A DNA stretch of 64,000 nt, taken from NCBI RefSeq assembly GCF_000512585.2, contig NC_089241.1, positions 6,528,001 through 6,592,000 of the forward strand, written 5' to 3'. Source of the stretch: Kwoniella bestiolae CBS 10118 (taxonomy: Eukaryota; Basidiomycota; Tremellomycetes; Tremellales; Cryptococcaceae). Made by a program: the position numbers and the translations under genes. The notes below the pieces were generated by a model that had not been told where the DNA came from, searched no databases, and saw only the letters and a list, made by a program, of their open reading frames with translations. Shown here piece after piece: positions 23,070 to 35,900 of the stretch; the stretch's first letter is position 1, and each line of letters opens with the position of its first letter.

Positions 23070-25385
23070 ATGTACTGTCAAGAAACAAAGACAAATATGA
23101 TACTTCATCAATTGTTGACCCAGCTATTCAGCTCGTACCCTAATATGGGTAAACTTGATCTATTGATCTCTGTCATGGCTTTTGTGATTGGTATCGCATC
23201 GGCCAGTCTACTGGTCAGGGTAAGAGGGTACCTCGATGTAAGAAAAGTAAGAAGCCTGCTCGTTTCGTCGATTTACCCGATCATTGCTGATGGTATGTAC
23301 TTATAGCAAGGCAAAGGTCTACCTACAATCAGCAGTTTCATAGAATACTTTGAATCTTCCTATCGCCAGAAGTTACCCCATATACCGTACATCGTCCCAG
23401 TGCGGGACTATACCATCGAAAAACCATGGGACAGTGAGTCATCGTGCCGTCAACCCCAATCTTATTTCTCCCAACCCTCCTGCATGCTCCCAGGTCTGCG
23501 ATGCATGGGATCGGGAGATGAGATAATGACGCACTCATGATCATCGCAGAATACGCAAAATCCCATTCAGATCTCTTCGCCTGCCCCCAACTATCCACCC
23601 CCTCCTACGCAGTCTACGTCACCTCTAATCCCCAGGCCACATTGATTCTGTCGAACCAAGCTGGTATCTTTGGTAAACCCGTTGAGATGTTCAGGTATGC
23701 CGCGATCAGTATATTCGGTAAACAAATTACGAGTACGCAGAATGGAGAGGAACATCGAAGACACAAGAGGATAGTTGAGCCGTGTTTAAATGAGGGGATC
23801 ATGCAGGCTGGATGGGAGAAGATGGTTGAGGCGTATGATACGATGAAGGTTGGAGAGAGGATTGAGGATGGTGGGATTATGGAGGATGTTAAGGATTGTA
23901 TGATCAAGGTTAGTGCTCCCTCTCTCCGATGCAATTCTATCCTGTAGGCTGCTTATGCCCATGACGATGGTCATCGTAGCTTACCCTTTACGTCTTTGGG
24001 CGGTCCGGGTCCAATTTTGAATTTCCATGGAATATACCCAAGACTAAATCTGGGGACGAAAGTAGGTCAGACGATGAGCCCCAAACAGGGTACTTGGCTA
24101 ACATATCCGGAATACCACACAGTGCCCATCGCCGAGGCGTTGCACACCGTAGAAAACAGCATGATCGCTCAATTACTTGTACCTCTTGTAGGCATCCCAC
24201 CCGTTCACTTCACAGATTACTCACGATTCGATAGGCTGATGCGGACCTCTGAACACCAATAGTGGCTCCTGCGCTATTTCCCACTATCCTCAGTCCGCCG
24301 TCTGGGTCAAGCCCAAGTCTCTTTTGTATCCCTCCTGAGGAAGTTGTATAGATCTAAACGACTGGAACTCGACCAATCCTCAGAGCATGATTCGTCCGCC
24401 CCACCCAAAGATATATTAGGTGCACTGGTGGCTAGTCAGATGAGTGCCGAGCGCGAAGAGAGGCTCAAGGCTGGTGAGAAGGGAACGAGGATTGTGGGGT
24501 TGATGGAATCTGAGATTATTGGGAATATCTGTAAGTGGCGTCATACCTCTTGTCGATAGCTTGCAGGGTCGAGAAGCTGAAGTCGCTGTGCGGTTGACAG
24601 GGATCTTCTTGTTGTATGTGTCCTTAAACCCATCAGCTCACCTAGTATGATTACTGATTCGAAACGCGTTAATCGTCAGAGCGGGACACGAAACTACCGG
24701 ACATACACTTACGTTTCTCCAAGCTTTTCTGGCTGTCTATCCGGAGTGGCAAGATAAGTTATACAAGGAGATCAAGGGTATATGTGGCGATGAAACACCC
24801 GGTAAGTTGCTCCACTACAAAAGGGCAGAAACACGATCCAATGTAGATCCTGATGGTCGGCACGCAGGCTACAGACAATTGAACCAACTCCACCTCTGCC
24901 TAGCAGCATGCTACGAGACCATCCGCCTCAAAGACATAGTCATGACTCTCCCCAAGATAGCCCTGAAAGACGCGATCCTACCATACACGACATGGGACAA
25001 CCAAGGTAATGTCACCTACAAGACACATGTGATCAAGAAAGGAAGTCATATAATCATTGATTCTCCGGCATTATCCCTGGATCCATTTGTATGGAATGAT
25101 CCGGAGAAATTTGATCCGACCAGGTTCCTCGATGAGAATGAGAGGGCGTCAAGCTTGATTAATAATTTCGCGGGGTTCAGTCTGGGCCAGAGACAATGTA
25201 TTGGAAAGAGGTTTGCGGAGGTGGAGATGGTTGCTTATATTGCTCATTCGATCTATGAGTATCGGCTGTATCCTGTGAGCAAAGAGGGGGAGAGTGAGGA
25301 GGAAATGAGGGGGAGGATTTTGAGGGGAACGGAGGAATTGACGTTGACTCCCTTCAGATTTGGCATTAGGTACGAGAAAAGGTAA
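23070..25385 (+). CDS. Cytochrome P450, membrane anchored (576 aa, 9 exons)
   Basis: Exons: 23070-23246, 23307-23433, 23550-23908, 23980-24061, 24123-24187, 24263-24530, 24601-24613, 24680-24801, 24868-25385. An N-terminal membrane anchor (LLISVMAFVIGIASASLLV) puts it in the ER facing the cytosol. Diagnostic motifs: C-helix stretch NGEEHRRHKRIVEP, I-helix AGHETT (365-370), K-helix ETIR (421-424), the PERF-like FDPTRFL, and the haem loop FSLGQRQCIG with Cys515 as haem ligand. It uses O2 and NADPH through P450 reductase; substrate unknown. A 61-nt intron at 24062-24122 is needed to keep frame and yields GDEMPIAEALHTVENSM. Exon 7 is only 13 nt. In-frame ATGs at 23097 and about 23145 are alternative starts. 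Confidence 0.93.
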
Positions 25386-25909
25386 AATGCAGAGGAGATA
25401 GGAGAAATGTGTATGGTAGTGATTGGATGTTCAGTGGTATGTATACAGAAATAAAATTTCATCGATGTCGGTGTGGATAGTGGTATAAACCAAGTTCGTC
25501 GGTCTACGCCGATCTGATTACCAGATTACCAGCAGTATCGTGCCCGGGCCACGAGCCATATCTCTAGCATCATCAACAATGAACCATCCTTTCAAACTTG
25601 TGAACGACCCCATCGCAACATCATATAGCATACATACCCTTACATCGCTACACGGACATCAACACGCACAACAGGACAGGCCTGGAACATGATCATCATC
25701 GCCAAGAACCACGATATGATGTAGTGATCACACCAATCCTCCCCTTTTAGTGCGTGCTCGGACAACTCCCCTTGGCAACACCAACACGACCCACCCTCAA
25801 TGTCACGATCAAACTCCGATTTCAACCACCGACCATCATTTCAGATGCGAGGGGGACAAAGCGTAAACCACAACTTTTCAGAAAAGAAACTTGTGTCTAG
25901 TTGTTCAGA
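25386..25909. other. Intergenic region, no gene seen
   Basis: 3' flank of the P450 gene and promoter of the Trk gene. A minus open frame at 25640-25825 is unsupported. Confidence 0.5.
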
Positions 25910-28900
25910 ATGACAGCTCATTCATATCCACCGAAACGAAGAGACCTGTTCGTCTCAGACGGTCACATACTACATCAGCAAGCACTCACAAGAAGACATC
26001 CATTGAAACATAAACATAAAGTCAAAGTCAAGATCAAAATGGATATGGGAGGGCAAGACAAATCGGAGACCAGATGGGGGAGGATCAAACATCATTTGAA
26101 CTTTTTTAGAATACACGTCTTAATATTTACTTTTACACCTGGTGAGCACATTCTTCTCTCTCTTTCTCGCTATGCAAGAGAGTCGATTGTGAGAAGACGG
26201 TGTTCATGTCTCACTCATCTGGTCGGTCTAGTCATAACCGCATGTATCTTCTATGCGGCGAATGGTTCGGCGTCTGGGAATGCCAACAGCACGAATCTGG
26301 GGAGACAGAGGGTTACGTTTATTGATAGCTTGTTCGTCTGCTTTTCTGCCATGACGTGAGTGCAGTCCTCTCACATTCGCCCTGCGACCGCTTATCGTTG
26401 ATCAACGTGTAAAGAACATGCGGTCTGGTACCCTTAAAGTGAGTGCTATTCCCCTTTACCTAATCTTTAAGAATATGCCTGATATCGACTGCCGACACAC
26501 CCATAGCATCTCGGCACTCCACCCATTCCAGCAAGTACTCCTGTTCCTCCTATTCATCATAGGTGATCCTACATTCGTCTCCCTCATCATGGTCCTAGTC
26601 CGAAAGTACTACTTCCGCAACCACTGTGAACAACTCATCCTCAACGATCGCTTGCGTCGCACAAACACTCTACAACCTACCCAAACAGTATTTCAAGGAT
26701 TCGTTACCCAACCTATCAAGAAGAAAAGCAAGGATCTAAAAGAGAAGAAAGCTTTATTCATCTCTGGACCAGTCAGTGCCCACAAGATTGAAGGATACGT
26801 TGAAGATCAGGATATGACCGGAAGAGAGGGAGTCACTGATTCTCCGGTTGAGATGGCTCCTGAAGAAGGTAGAGTGTCTGAGGCTGTTGATGCGGAAGCG
26901 AATCACAGTCAACCTAGTACTATTGGAAGATCCACGACTGTCTTTCCCACAAATCCCACCTCGAGAGCTGAGTCACCGCAAGCGTACACTACTGCTATTC
27001 CCACATCTACTTCTCCGGGTAATCAACGAAACTATCCTCATCCTCAAGAACGACTGTACGATGCCAGACAGAGATTACGCCAACAGACTCGGAAAGCCAC
27101 TCTACATCAAGCAGCCACTGTAGGTTCCGCTCCCCTCTCACCATCCAGACCCGATCGACAGCACTCAAGGAAAGCAACTGCGGGAATGGGATCACCATTG
27201 GGTCGTATCAAGTCAACACCCTCTGCAGCATATTATAATCATCCGATCCCACATCCTGAGGGACATAAGAACACAGGTATGGGTGGATTTCCCACGCCAC
27301 TTGAAATTATTAGAGATTACATGCCATCCTCGACAAAAAACAAACTAGCTAGACCAGTAAGAAAATTGGAAATCCTCACAAACCTCACTATGAACAAAGA
27401 TGAGGAATCGAAGATCAACCGTCTACTTGCTGTTTCTGGATCTCAAGTGGAGGAAGAAGAAAGTTGGACGGAGATGTTGAGAGGTTCCGTGGCTAAGTGG
27501 ATGCCTGAGGGACTGGGCGGTATGGTCATAGGGAGGAATAGTAGGTTTTGGTCGGAGGAGCTGGACGATGAGGAGTTGGAGCAGATTGGCGGGGTCGAGT
27601 ATAGGGCGTTGAGGTTGTTGAGTTATCTGGTGACTGGGGTGAGTTCCCTAGATACATCAGTCTGCACCGAGTAAAGCATGCCGTGACTCATTGGGACAAT
27701 GGTTATAGCTGCTAATCTGATGTCGATTGAATCATAGTATATGCTCGTATGCCAGGTCATCCCCTTTGCAATCATCTCAATCTACCTTGCCAAAGTGCAT
27801 AAATGGGATTCAGCGTTCGAGCCCACCCAGAGCGTTCAGATCGCCTCGGCAGATAAGACTTGGTATTCGCTCTTTCTCAGTGCATCGGCATTCACAGGGA
27901 CGGGTATGAGGTGAGTACTTAATCCCCTGAGCACTCACAGGAGGGGCGCCAGCCGAATTGACGTATCAATCTGCGTGATCACGTTCAAACGATCTACCTT
28001 GGCGGATCATTGTTGCTGATCCTGTCAATCTCGCTTCACCATAGCCTGGTCGATCAAGGCTTAGCCCCCTTCCAGAACTGTTATCTCATGATTTACGTGC
28101 TCGTCTTCGTCTTGCTCGCTGGGAACCACGCTTTCCCCATCATTTTACGATTCATCATCTGGCTAGGAACCAAGATTACTAGAAGGGGAGAGAAGTTTGA
28201 AACTTTACATTTCTTGTTGGATCATCCTAGGCGGTGAGTGGTTCTCCATCCAGCATGGAACTCCGCGTTGAAATTCCTCGTACCGGATTAATGCTCATCT
28301 GACAAACTCATTTCGCACAGATGCTTTCTATACCTATTCCCCAGTCATCAGACGTGGTACCTCCTCTTCGTCGTTCTAGCTTTCATGTGAGTGTCCACTT
28401 CATTCACACTCCAATTTCAAGCTAAACCTTAATCGGTCATTCAGCGCTATCGAGCTCCTTGGGTTCTTAGTGCTCAACATAGGTCTACCAGTGATGGAAT
28501 CGCTCAGTGGATTCGAGAAATTCTCGGATGGACTATTACAATCGTTAAGTGTACGGGCCAGTGGGTTCGGGATAGTAGCTATCTGTAACATGGCTCCGTC
28601 CGTTTTGTTCTTGTACATCGTGAGATTCCTTCGCTTGTTCAACATCAAGAACATAGAACAGTGTTGACCTTCCATCTGCGTTTACTGGTAGATCTTGATG
28701 TATGTCGCGATATATCGTGAGTGCATTATCAACCTAGACTGCCACGTGCTACCCAGCTGATGCAACCAATTGGTCGTAGCGATCGCGATGTCGGTACGAT
28801 CTACCAACGTATACGAGGAGAAGGGTAGGGTCTTTGACATTGTTCGTTGATCGGCTTGAGCTTACACGCTGTCGTCCGTCGCAGCACTGGGGGTGTACGA

Positions 28901-29880
28901 GCAAGATGATACAGATACGCTGGGCGAGGATGAGCCTGAATTCAAGGGTAGGAGACATGAGGTGTTCAGGTGAGTTCGTCCCTGTCCCTCCTGTTCAGGA
29001 TCTACTTCTCTTTGCATCCGTCCCCCACTCTCCCTCTGTACCTCTCCTCCTCGCCCCATCCGCTTCCTTTCCCCCTTTCTCTCCTTGACCTTGCCTCAAC
29101 CCATCCAGCCCTTATTCGCCTCTTCTTCACCCCTTTTCTTTTTTACACATATCATCGCTGACTTCACTACTAAAGTAAATACCTCCTATGGCACATGCGT
29201 AAACAACTCGCATTCGACATCTGGCCTCTAGCCGTAGCTATATTCCTAATCTGCTGCTTCGAAAGAGGTAAATTGATGGATCCTGAGAAGTAAGTCTGAA
29301 CCTCACATCATTCTTTTCTTTCTTTTCATCACATCAACGCCGTCGGACCATTGGCTCAGCTTAGATGTCCAATACATTAGGTACGACTGGTTCACCGTCT
29401 TTCGAATCCTGTTCGAATGCACCTCTGCATACTCCGTTATAGGTTTGAGTCTGGGTACGCCAAATAACAATTTCTCGTTTGTCGGTGAATTCGGGTATGC
29501 CTCGAAGATCGTTGTGAGTTCTTCTGTACATCAGAACAACTTCAACTCTTCTATTTTTACTCTCTTCGTATCTACAAGCTGAGATCGGTGGTGAGAGGCT
29601 GATTCTTTGTATGTCATGCTACGACTAGATAATCTGCGTAATGCTCCGAGGTAGACATAGGGGATTACCAGTAGCCATCGACCGGGCTATCCTATTACCC
29701 AAGGAATATTCACGGATTGGTAATGCCCAGTCTCTTGGGGGAAATGGTAACAATGAGAAAGAGGGGATTCATGAACCTAATACTACGCCTAGAAATGGAT
29801 CTCACACGGCTAAGCAATCGGATGGAATTACTGCTATCAATGCTCAGACTCAGGCCCACCGCATGGAAGATGGGTCGTGA
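25910..29880 (+). CDS. TRK1: Trk-type potassium transporter (922 aa, 14 exons)
   Basis: Exons: 25910-26141, 26232-26355, 26415-26438, 26507-27638, 27738-27910, 28045-28233, 28321-28386, 28445-28619, 28692-28716, 28780-28824, 28885-28969, 29176-29289, 29381-29513, 29629-29880. The pore loops of a Trk/HKT channel-like transporter are visible: FIDSLFVCFSAMTTCGLVPL, SAFTGTGMSLVDQGLAPFQ, VRASGFGIVAICNMAPSV and the fourth near AYSVIGLSLGTP. Between the first two membrane blocks lies a long hydrophilic loop (exon 4, about 377 aa), as in yeast Trk1. MLRGRHRGLPVAIDRAILLP near the end is a strong fungal Trk signature. It takes up K+ at the plasma membrane. ATG 26039 is an alternative start (879 aa), and may be preferable because the extra 43 residues are only basic and low in complexity. 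Confidence 0.93.
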
Positions 29881-30321
29881 GTTGTCGATGGGGGGTTGTA
29901 CAGTATTTTTTGGCTTGATGATATATGTTGATATACCTTGCATCAATATTATGAATATGCAATGTCTTCAGTCTTCCGACGGATACCTTAGGATGACCGC
30001 ACATCACACCAAGTCACCGGAATGATCGCACCGCTACTTGGGAATGAATTTAACCTTTTATCAGCGTGCCGATCGTGCCTTCGCTTTGGGTTTTTGCCGA
30101 TTCCTTTTGATCTATGATATGATGACTGCCTCCACTTGAAGTGACTACTCCACTTTGGAAGTAGAGATATTCCAGAACCTCGCAGTGACATCACAGTATC
30201 CAGATGAATTGGACTGGCGTACGAGTGCGATACGAGGTAGCCTATGTATATTGAGAGATGAGAGATGGGACAGAGGTCATTTGACATCATACCTTCGTAG
30301 CCCATCTGTTTTTCAACCAGT
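29881..30321. other. Intergenic region, no gene seen
   Basis: 3' flank of the Trk gene and promoter of the dehydrogenase. A 154-codon minus frame at 29988-30452 overlaps the dehydrogenase start and has no splice sites or recognisable motif. Confidence 0.5.
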
Positions 30322-32000
30322 ATGTCGATTGTTATCAGACAAGGTATAAGAAGGTCTCTTCCTACGAGCGAACGCCCGATTGTTTCCTTCCCTCTCACTT
30401 CTAGAACTGTTTTTACAAAATCCATTTGTAAACCCATCAATCCAATTTGCAATCACACTACATCCAATAAATTGTATTCAACAACTTCAATACGACAAAG
30501 CAACATGTCCGATCATACACATTTGAAAGCTGAGAACTTGTTCTCTTGTAAAGGTTTAACAGCCGTCGTTACTGGTCAGTCCTGTCTCCTGTCTCCCCCA
30601 TCCTATCTCCATATCTCGCACAATCCTATCAATCTATCGAGTCCTTTCTCCCCCTTCCAGTCCATCATGAAATTCCGATCCTTGTATTTCAATCTTCATC
30701 TATCATAGAACGATAGCTAACACCCGATCGGTGACGGTGACGCGCAGGCGGAGGAACAGGTATAGGTCTAATGCAGACCCTCGCCCTCGTCGAGAGCGGC
30801 GCACGGGTATTCATCACCTCTCGAAACGCCGAGAAGCTACAGGACGTAGCTAAGAAGTATGGTGGAGATGGGAAGACCAAAGGGGAAATTATACCTGTTC
30901 AGGGGGATATCTCGAATAAGGAGGGGATTGAGAAGTTGATTAAGGAGATTGAGGGGAAGGCGAGTGGGGGGGTTAACGTTCTGTAAGTGTCGTCCGCTTC
31001 AGATATGGAGCTAGATGTTTTCTGAGAGTATAGCACAGGCGTTCCTCGTCCCTTGATCTACCTGTTTCACAGATGCTGACGATGCGCATGATCTGACCAC
31101 AGCTTCAACAACGCCGGTATCGCTGGGGAAGGTTCGCGAGAGGGGTACGAGGACGTAAACTCGGAAGATGCCAGTGCCTATTCCAAGCAGCTCTTGAAAT
31201 CTGAGTTTAAGGAATGGGACGATATCTTACATACCAACGTTGCGGGACAATACGTAAGTCCGCTCTCTTATATCATGTTAGTATCCTACAATTCTAGACG
31301 AAGAGGAGGAAAGGTTTTCTATCATTCAGACAGCATTGCTCATTCCACTCGATGATTTTTAGTTCACCGCAGCAGCCTTCATCCCCCTCCTCAACGCCGG
31401 TGCGAAATCCACCAAAGGATACGCCTCGCAAATCATCAATGTCTCGTCCATCTCCGGTCTGATGAAGGGCGCTTCGGGCGGTCAGTTCGCTTATGCTGCG
31501 AGTAAGGCTGCACTGGTCCAGATGTCAAAGGTTATGGCTAGGGAGTTTTTGCCTTTGAGAATTAGAGTTAACCAGATTGCTGTGAGTATATACCCTATCG
31601 ATGCAAATCAAGTCCAGATCTGTGTCTGTATGAGGACAGTTCATGCTACATTGAGGTCGATCTCAATTGACCACTCTGTGTTTATAGCCCGGTATCTTCC
31701 CCTCTGAAATGACTGCAGGCGACTCTGATCAACACACCCATAAATCCGATCTGTCAGACACGTCCAAAGGAAAGGGATTACCATCTGGTAGACCTGGTAA
31801 GGAGGATGATATGGCGGCTGCTACGTTGTACTTGGCAAGTTACGCTGGTGTTTTGTAAGTTACTTTATCTTGGGGTTTGATCTACACCTGTCATGAAGCT
31901 ATAGGACCAATCGCTAATTTGTTGGTGACTTCGTAGCGTAAATGGCCAGTTCATCGCTCCTGATGGTGGTGCGACTGTCGCTACTCCCTCGTCTATTTAG
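30322..32000 (+). CDS. Short-chain dehydrogenase/reductase with optional mitochondrial presequence (362 or 301 aa, 6 exons)
   Basis: Exons: 30322-30574, 30748-30982, 31103-31253, 31363-31581, 31688-31854, 31937-32000. Counted from ATG 30505, the Rossmann motif TGGGTGIG is at 23-30, NNAG follows exon junction 2, the catalytic Ser is in NVSSISG (near 180) and Tyr196/Lys200 form YAASK. It ends with FIAPDGGATV, so it is a classical NAD(P)H SDR, closest in style to RhlG-like 3-oxoacyl reductases. From ATG 30322 the same frame adds 61 residues rich in Arg, Ser and Thr with one acidic residue (MSIVIRQGIRRSL, ending KLYSTTSIRQSN), a textbook mitochondrial presequence. Both starts lie in exon 1, so transcription or leaky scanning could give two compartments. 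Substrate unknown. Confidence 0.93.
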
Positions 32001-32923
32001 GTGTGGAGGAGAAATTGGAAGAAGAAGTATGCAGAGACGGAGTCGACATGTAGCTATAGTACAAAGTGATGCATGGGCAAGCTCATCTAAATCAGAACAT
32101 ATATCTCAGTCGCTATCAAGCATTATTACATCGTAAAAAGAGGGTGGGGCACGGTGACCGGCCTCCGACCACCATAGTACACATATATCGATCCGAGTTA
32201 TTCGGAATCCCATTACAGCATAATCACTAGAGTAATCACATGACGATGTTGGTGGTCGTTTCCCCACCCCTTACCCCTTTACTGCTGTTCTAGTGTATAT
32301 GCTAGTCAGTTACTGTATGCTTTGGTCTGTGCATTCTTCATTTCATTCGCCTCTCTCGTCACACTCCTCCACCATACAACAAGGAAACGTAAGTCGGCTA
32401 ATCCACTATAGTCTATAACCGGAGTACGTGGAATCATAACAAGTTGTCCTGGAAAAGCGGGAATTGAGGTGAAATTGAGTTGAATTGAATTGGATTGAAT
32501 TGTAACTTTGGTCATTCGACAGAGAACAGACGGACAGCCATCATATCACCATATCACCATATCACCATATCACCATATCACCATACCACCATATCACCAT
32601 ACCACCATACTATAGTATAGTCCCCGTCATTACCTGCTTATTGCTGCACATTTACTTGATACTCTCTCTTCAACACCATCGATCCCCTTGTGTATATCAA
32701 ATCAACTAGTCCACCCAACAGTCGATCAATTCTTTCGTACCTTGATCGTTACTGTCAGCTTATTCGGCTCAGGTGCACGTCCATCAATCATAATCATCAG
32801 AGGCACACACTCGAACAACCTTTTCAAAGCTAAAGTGTACTCTAGTCCACTCTGTGTCAATCCTTCACAAGACATCCTGTAACCCACCTCCTCTCGATAC
32901 CTCAGTCATAGGCTAACAGCAAG
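32001..32923. other. Intergenic region with 9-bp tandem repeat
   Basis: Between dehydrogenase and acyl-CoA synthetase. Contains the CCATATCAC repeat at 32542-32610 and a pyrimidine-rich leader from about 32640 with CT and CAA stretches. No exon called. Confidence 0.5.
32542..32610 (+). repeat. 9-bp tandem repeat (CCATATCAC, about 7.5 copies)
   Basis: Nearly perfect direct repeats of CCATATCAC; the last copies alternate with the variant CCATACCAC. Located about 310-380 bases before the acyl-CoA synthetase start codon. Confidence 0.95.
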
Positions 32924-35900
32924 ATGGTGGGATTCGTACCGTATCCTGATGATCTCAACCTAGAAAAGCAGAGTGAGGTGAGTGATGAACATCTTCAATC
33001 AACCCTAAGCTCGTGGATGCTGATTTGGGTATACAGCCTATTCCGGGTACTCAATCTCAAGGCCAGAGTGGTGAGTGATTCCAGTCCAGGTTATTGACAC
33101 ACCAAGCTGAAGTAACCTGTTCTTAATTGATAGCAACATATCGATGCGGTAAGCTCTCGGTCAACTTCGCGTTTCACCAGTCAATGAGCTGACACTATCA
33201 TCATAGCCATCTGGGATAAAACATGGTGGGAGAATCTTCCGGGTGAACCGACCACCCTCTTCGAGTTATTCGAGCAGTGTGAGTATTTCTGCCCTCCGCT
33301 ATATACCCAACCTACCCTGTACTTACTCACTTAATCACCCAATACACCTATAGCCGTCGCCCGTCATCCCTCAAGAGCATTATTCCTCCGTCGACCTCTC
33401 CTGCCCTCCCCCCCAGCCGCCCCAGCCTCACCAACCCAAGAACCCATCTACTCACGTACCCTCGTCCCAACCTCCTACGGGACCATCCAATCCCGTCGAT
33501 CCAACCTCGGTTCAGCCCTATTGGCATTGGAACGAGACGGGAGGCTGAAATCCTCTATAGAGAGGAATGGGGCCAGTCCACCCGAGATCACTCATCCTGG
33601 TGTGCCGTATTTTGGGAATTCCAATAGGGTCAAGGGGGGTTCGAGGAGAGGTTGGGCGGTGGGGATCTGGTCGAAGAATAGGGAGGAATGGCAGGTTGTA
33701 GATTTGGCTTGTCAGGCTTATGGGCTCGTGGGAGTTAGTTTGTATGAGACTCTTGGACCGGATGTGGCGCAGTTCATGTGAGTTCTTCCTGTTCGCACTC
33801 AGATAGACCTTGGATGCCGGACTCACCGGGTCCGGTTCACTTGTGGTAATGACACTGACATGGAATGCTGCGTAGTACCAACCACTGTCCCCTTCCTATA
33901 ATCTTCGCTTCATCAAATCATCTCCCCTCACTACTCAAGATAGCCCCCAAATGCCCCTCTTTGAAGGTCATTGTATCGATGGATCCCCTTCCTCGATCGG
34001 AGCATGATCTCCTATCACAATGGGCAGCAAGTCTCGGTCTGGAGTTGTTAGTGTTGGACGATCTAGAGCAATACGGCTCGACAGATGGAGTCTACCTCGA
34101 ACCTGGACCTGTTAAAGGTGTACAAGGTGACTTAGAGCTGGATAGGGAGAGAGTGGTCACTATTAGTTATACTAGTGGAACTACTGGTGAGTCATGCTTT
34201 GCTCCGTCGGACTACGTGTTATCAAAGTTTGCTCCATCGGAGTGAACCTTCTTCTGGGATAAAAGGACTATGCTGATACCACCATTGTATGACGTCTAGG
34301 CGACCCAAAAGGTGTCGTCCTCACGAACAAGAACATGACATACGCCATACGATCGAATATCCTTGGAACAACCGAAGGGATATCCAACGGTGTGGAATGG
34401 AAGTTTCTCTCGTACCTACCACTTAGTCATATGTGAGCCAGGCGCATTTTTACCCATCCTCGTGTATCGCTTACACCGTGCTGTTACCCTGCCTCCATAG
34501 CTTTGAGGTGAGTGTATATCGAATTGAAAACCCTGACATGCATATGCAACCCCCATCTGAGCTTGCGTTCCCTCGATAGCGATACCTCCATTTCGTCGTC
34601 ATGTACGGTGACGGTACTATTGCATTCACCACCGGAGATGTAACGAAATTACTGGAGGATGCTCAGATCATCCAACCAAAGTTCATGGCTGGTGTACCGA
34701 GAGTATGGAACAGGTGAGTTACATATGTATCGTAAAATTCCGAATGACATGTCGGCTGATCAACCCACTACTGTAATCAGGATCCACGCCGCAGTCGTCA
34801 CACAGATGCAAGCTGGAGGCCTCAAAGGAGCTTTACTTCGTCGAGCGGTAGATGCAAAACTAGCAAATTGGAGAGAGACTGGAAGTGTCACTCATCCATT
34901 ATGGGATGCTTTGGTATTTCGAAAGGTCAGTCGGCAGAATCGGATCGCTCGACATCACGCAGATGCTCTGGTGGCGAGACATCGAGGCTGATGACGATAT
35001 GATGTTGTATAGATCAAGGCACTTCTTGGAGGACAACTGGTATACATGTGTTCTGGTGCCGCACCGCTCACCGCTGAAGTCCACGAGATGTTGAAGATTT
35101 GCTTCGGGTGTGAAGTGATCCAAGGGGTAGGTCATCGCTCGCTTTTGAATTGATCTTCATGTATGCGCTGACACGATCGTCTTGCAATAGTATGGTCTTA
35201 CTGAGGTAGGTATTCTGTGAGATCGATGGGGATGCGATAGGCTGACATTTTCGACGTGATAGTCTGTCGGTACATGTACAAAAGGGTCAGTGCTCTAAGA
35301 GACTTGCGAATAACGCTTCCAGCTGATTTTCCCCTCGGTGTTGCATAGTATCGGTGAGGATATACGGGCAGTCGGAACGATCGGGTTCATCCAAACTTGC
35401 AATGATATGAAGTTGATCGATCATGCTGATATGGGGGTGAGCGGAGTGGAACCGGTATGGAACGTATAGAAAAATTACTGATAAAGATCCATAGTATACG
35501 AGTCAAGATAAGCCAAACCCTAGAGGAGAGTAAGTAATGTTGAATGGAAAGCATCCAGGTTGAGTCGCTGATGTAGATCGGTCACCCTCGCAGAGTCTGT
35601 TTGAAAGGATACAACATCACGCCCGGGTATCTCCACAATCCGAAGGCTACAGGAGAAGCGATCGACAAAGATGGGTGGTTCCATACGGGAGAGTGAGTAA
35701 CCAACTTCACACTTCCAACGGGGTCTGTGAGAAATGGTTCTGACAAGCTCTCTTTCATTCGGGTAGTATCGGTGAAATCGATGTTTATGGTCATGTGAAA
35801 ATTGTCGATCGAGTCAAGAATGTGGTGAAACTCAGTCAGGGGTAAGTCTGTCAATGTATCACCAAGGTGGTTCCTTGTTATGGGACATCGCTGATGTGGA

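Noticed and set aside
24062..24122. Apparent frameshift or pseudogene in the P450
   Set aside because: Explained by a normal 61-nt intron with a GTAGGT donor and CACAG acceptor.
29988..30452. 154-codon minus-strand open frame
   Set aside because: Overlaps the promoter and presequence of the dehydrogenase and has no protein-like domain or start context.
32542..32610. Possible CRISPR-like array
   Set aside because: It is a simple 9-bp direct tandem repeat with no spacers, in a eukaryotic genome.
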